A stretch of DNA of 7,039 nt from contig JBKKCR010000140.1 in the NCBI GenBank assembly GCA_046712825.1, positions 1-7,039 on the forward strand, written 5' to 3'. The number at the start of each line of letters is the position of its first letter. Positions within the stretch are counted from its first letter, which is position 1. Below are positions 5,123 to 7,039 of the stretch, piece after piece. The stretch comes from DATFGK01 sp046712825. Lineage in GTDB: Bacteria > Actinomycetota > AC-67. The notes under the pieces were generated by a model. It saw nothing but the letters and a program-made list of their open reading frames with translations. It was not told the DNA's origin and made no database searches. The position numbers and the translations under genes were made by a program.

Positions 5123-5602
5123 ATGGTGTTCATGAAGGCCGCGGTAGTGCTCTTGTTCCTCGCCGGCCTCCTGGGTGCCTGCGCCGAGCAGCCTGTGTCG
5201 ACTCGACCCGCTGCTGGCTCCGACGATGAGACGGGCGGACCCTGCACCACGACGGGGATGGATTTCGCGCGAGCGTATGGGAGTGTGGATCACGTCTCCG
5301 GTGCTTTCGCCGCACCGGTCGACGAGATGAACGCTTTCTTGATGGACGGCCGCGGAGGCACCGGCCCAAAAATCGTGGAGCCGCCGCCGATCGAATCGCG
5401 CCCTGCGGACGAGAACGTCTGGCTCTGCTACTACGACGGCGACTTCTACAACTTCGCGAAGGGTCCGCCTCCCGGGGTCGATGGGAAGACCGCCGAGTGG
5501 AAGGTCGTGCGCCTGAGCCTGCGCGTCTACACCGACGGCACCGCGGATCTGGACAGCGCACAGACGTCTCAGGCCGCCGAGCCAACCGGGCCTTCTTCCT
5601 AA
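5123..5602 (+). CDS. Small predicted lipoprotein of unknown function
   Basis: I do not recognise a family. The 159-residue product starts with a clear lipoprotein signal: a lysine (K5), a hydrophobic stretch AAVVLLFLAGLL and the lipobox LGAC with C20 as the likely lipidated cysteine. A Ser/Thr/Pro/Ala- and Asp-rich linker (21-39) follows, then a body of about 100 residues with two cysteines, C41 (GGPCTTTG) and C102 (WLCYYDGDFYNF), that could form a disulfide outside the membrane, and a low-complexity tail (QTSQAAEPTGPSS). Predicted location is the outer face of the cytoplasmic membrane. ATG 5123 fits the ribosome binding site; ATG 5132 would give MKAAVV, an equally good signal peptide. The gene has its own promoter and sits between hisA and hisF, a slot used in mycobacteria by impA. 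Third-position bases look less strictly G/C than in the his genes. A role in histidine synthesis is doubtful because the product should be exported. Confidence 0.75.
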   Translation: MVFMKAAVVLLFLAGLLGACAEQPVSTRPAAGSDDETGGPCTTTGMDFARAYGSVDHVSGAFAAPVDEMNAFLMDGRGGTGPKIVEPPPIESRPADENVWLCYYDGDFYNFAKGPPPGVDGKTAEWKVVRLSLRVYTDGTADLDSAQTSQAAEPTGPSS

Positions 5603-5621
5603 AGCCGCGCAACGAAGGCTC
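5588..5621 (+). repeat. Imperfect inverted repeat at the end of the lipoprotein gene
   Basis: GGGCCTTC (5588-5595) pairs with GAAGGCTC (5614-5621): 8 pairs including one G-T, with an 18-base loop that contains the lipoprotein stop codon. No run of T follows, so it is at best a weak hairpin; it may be chance. Confidence 0.25.
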
Positions 5622-5629
5622 CTACAAGG

Positions 5630-5635
5630 TAGAAC
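5630..5635 (+). promoter_or_regulatory. -10-like element just before hisF
   Basis: TAGAAC ends 7 bases before ATG 5643, close to the position expected for a leaderless transcript, and shares TAGAA with the box before hisD. The last base departs from TANNNT, no clear -35 is seen, and AAGG at 5626-5629 could act instead as a distant ribosome binding site on a transcript from upstream. Confidence 0.3.
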
Positions 5636-5642
5636 TGCCGGC

Positions 5643-6398
5643 ATGCTCGCGCGGAGGATCATCCCATGTCTCGATGTCGACGCCGGGCGCGTCGTGAAGG
5701 GCGTGCGGTTCATCGACATCCGCGACGCGGGTGACCCGGTCGAGATGGCCGCCGTCTACGACCGTGAGGGGGCCGACGAGCTGGTCTTCCTCGACATCAC
5801 GGCCTCGGTCGAGAAACGCGACACGATGATCGACGTTGTGCGTCGCACGGCCGAGCAAGTCTTCATCCCGCTCACCGTCGGCGGGGGAGTGCGCTCCGTC
5901 GACGACGTTCGGAACTTGCTCCGCGCCGGCGCCGACAAGGTCTCGCTCAACACCGCGGCGGTACGAGACCCGGATGTGCTTCGCGCGGCCTCGGACGAGT
6001 TCGGGACGCAGTGCATCGTGATCGCCATCGACGCGCGGCGCCGCGACGGCTCATGGGAAGTCGTGGTCGAGGGTGGACGCACGCCGACCGGCCTCGACGC
6101 AGTCGAGTGGGCGAAGAGCACGACGGCCGAGCACGGCGCCGGCGAGGTCCTGTTGACGAGCATGGACCGCGACGGGACGAAGGACGGCTACGACATCGAC
6201 CTGACCCGCACGATCTCCGAAGCGGTGACTGTGCCGGTCATCGCGAGCGGCGGCGCCGGAACGCCCGAGCACTTCGCGGTCGCGCTCACCGACGGCAAAG
6301 CCGACGCGGCGCTTGCGGCGAGCGTCTTCCACTTCGGCGAGATGCGGATCGCCGACGTCAAGACTCACCTCCGCGACGCGGGGATCCCCGTGCGATGA
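5643..6398 (+). CDS. hisF: Imidazole glycerol phosphate synthase, cyclase subunit
   Basis: HisF takes ammonia from HisH and PRFAR and forms imidazole-glycerol phosphate and AICAR, which links histidine to purine synthesis. It is a (beta/alpha)8 barrel of 251 residues, the standard length. It begins LARRIIPCLDVDAGRVVKGVRF with the catalytic D11 and K19; the second catalytic Asp is D130 in IAIDARR, at the same positions as the two aspartates known in Thermotoga HisF. Phosphate-binding loops are VGGGVRS (79-85) and ASGGAGTPEH (201-210). LTSMDRDGTKDGYD (171-184) is the family segment before the second half, and HFGEMRIADVK (230-240) is close to the usual C-terminus. It follows the lipoprotein gene after 40 bases and overlaps the next gene by ATGA. 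The ATG gives the normal HisF N-terminus. Confidence 0.96.
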   Translation: MLARRIIPCLDVDAGRVVKGVRFIDIRDAGDPVEMAAVYDREGADELVFLDITASVEKRDTMIDVVRRTAEQVFIPLTVGGGVRSVDDVRNLLRAGADKVSLNTAAVRDPDVLRAASDEFGTQCIVIAIDARRRDGSWEVVVEGGRTPTGLDAVEWAKSTTAEHGAGEVLLTSMDRDGTKDGYDIDLTRTISEAVTVPVIASGGAGTPEHFAVALTDGKADAALAASVFHFGEMRIADVKTHLRDAGIPVR

Positions 6399-7039
6399 AC
6401 GACGAGGCGAACCAGGATGGCTATCTCGCCTTCGTCGGGTTCTACGACGAGTGGGTTAAGGACGTCACCGGGGACGTGGACTTCTACGTTCGTCGCGCGG
6501 GTGAGGCCGACGGGCCGATGGTCGAGCTCGGCATCGGGACGGGTCGGATCGCGATCCCGACCGCGCTGACGGGAAAGCAGGTCCTCGGGGTGGACATCTC
6601 GGCGGCGATGCTCGCGGAAGGGCGCAAGAGAGCGGCCGAAGCAGGTGTCGCCGACCGGATCACGTTCCTTGAGGCCGACATGCGCGTCCATGTCGCCGAT
6701 CCACCGGTCGCGCTCGTGACGATCCCGTACCGATCGTTCCTCCATATGCTGACCGTCGAGGATCAGCTGGCCTGCCTCGGCTCGGTACGTCGTTCGCTCG
6801 TCTCGGGTGGGCGGCTGATCCTGAACATGTTCGTCCCCGACCCGAGCCTCGTTGTGGCACAGGATCGTCGGCGCAACCTCCATAGCGAATACACGGACGT
6901 CCGTGGCCGTCACTGCGAGCTCTGGGTGGTCCCCGAGTACGAGGTCACCACGCAACGCATCACGATCCGAGCGAGCGTCGAGGCGTACGACGGCGAGCGG
7001 CTCGTCGAGACCACCGAGACGGCGCTTCCGGTGAGGATG
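6395..7039 (+). CDS. Class I SAM-dependent methyltransferase, 3' end outside window
   Basis: An ATG at 6395 overlaps the hisF stop as ATGA, and the frame stays open to the window end (215 codons, no stop). The protein has a Rossmann-type methyltransferase core: FYDEWVKDVTGDVDFYVRRA (16-35), motif I VELGIGTGRIAIP (43-55), the acidic loop GVDISAAML (65-73, with D67 for the SAM ribose), EADMR (93-97), the post-III segment YRSFLHM (112-118) and SLVSGGRLILNMF (134-146). After this comes a beta-rich part (EYEVTTQRITIRASVEAYDG), as in small-molecule methyltransferases. The substrate cannot be told. No good ribosome binding site is visible, so translation is probably coupled to hisF. It occupies the position where hisI often follows hisF in actinobacteria; hisI may lie further on or elsewhere. 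Confidence 0.85.
   Translation, partial: MNDEANQDGYLAFVGFYDEWVKDVTGDVDFYVRRAGEADGPMVELGIGTGRIAIPTALTGKQVLGVDISAAMLAEGRKRAAEAGVADRITFLEADMRVHVADPPVALVTIPYRSFLHMLTVEDQLACLGSVRRSLVSGGRLILNMFVPDPSLVVAQDRRRNLHSEYTDVRGRHCELWVVPEYEVTTQRITIRASVEAYDGERLVETTETALPVRM

Noticed and set aside
4234..5250. A 338-codon minus-strand open frame opposite hisA
   Set aside because: It spans the hisA-lipoprotein gap and its promoter, shows no domain and is opposite an intact hisA.
6380..6389. A 10-base palindrome GGGGATCCCC near the hisF end
   Set aside because: It lies in hisF coding sequence (AGIPV), with no promoter boxes nearby; expected by chance.
1..7039. CRISPR arrays, tRNA or rRNA genes, insertion sequences, phage or defence genes
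   Set aside because: I saw no spaced direct repeats, cloverleaf-like segments, transposase motifs or terminal repeats. Apart from gaps of 40 to 52 bases the window is fully occupied by the genes listed.

Overview
This window is a GC-rich stretch with every gene on the + strand. It is a core histidine-biosynthesis cluster, hisD-hisC-hisB-hisH-hisA-(lipoprotein)-hisF. On the left lies a DNA-repair pair: the 3' end of a sigma-70-region-4-like gene followed by an O6-alkylguanine-DNA alkyltransferase (ogt). On the right a class I SAM-dependent methyltransferase runs off the window. The hisDCB-H-A-F order, the strong G/C preference at third codon positions, the sigma-like/ogt pair and the apparently leaderless start of hisD all point to an actinobacterium (Actinomycetota). 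Nothing here fixes the lineage more closely, and an uncultured group is quite possible.

Layout. Positions 1-147 hold the C-terminal 48 codons of a sigma-factor-like helix-turn-helix protein, overlapping ogt (144-758) by ATGA. A 51-base gap carries a TAGAAT -10-like box just before the GTG of hisD (810-2108). The genes hisC (2105-3187), hisB (3168-3767), hisH (3764-4363) and hisA (4360-5070) then follow as an unbroken, overlapping, probably translationally coupled run. A 52-base gap contains a good sigma-70-type promoter (TTGACG, 17 bases, GACAAT) that drives a small predicted lipoprotein (5123-5602). After 40 bases comes hisF (5643-6398), overlapped by ATGA with the methyltransferase (6395 to the window end).

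How the genes work together. HisA isomerises ProFAR to PRFAR. HisH supplies ammonia from glutamine to HisF, which cyclises PRFAR to imidazole-glycerol phosphate (IGP) and AICAR. HisB dehydrates IGP, HisC transaminates the product to histidinol phosphate, and HisD oxidises histidinol to histidine. The catalytic residues that can be checked by eye are present in all six, so the set looks functional. The genes hisG, hisE, hisI and a histidinol-phosphate phosphatase are not in this window.

Most of the window is ordinary metabolism, and I see no clear new defence, mobile or regulatory system. The points worth a second look are the lipoprotein with its own promoter inside the his cluster, a palindrome within that promoter, the sigma-like/ogt couple, a Ser replacing a NAD-contacting Asn in HisD, a 7-base tandem repeat inside hisC, and the methyltransferase coupled to hisF where hisI is often found.
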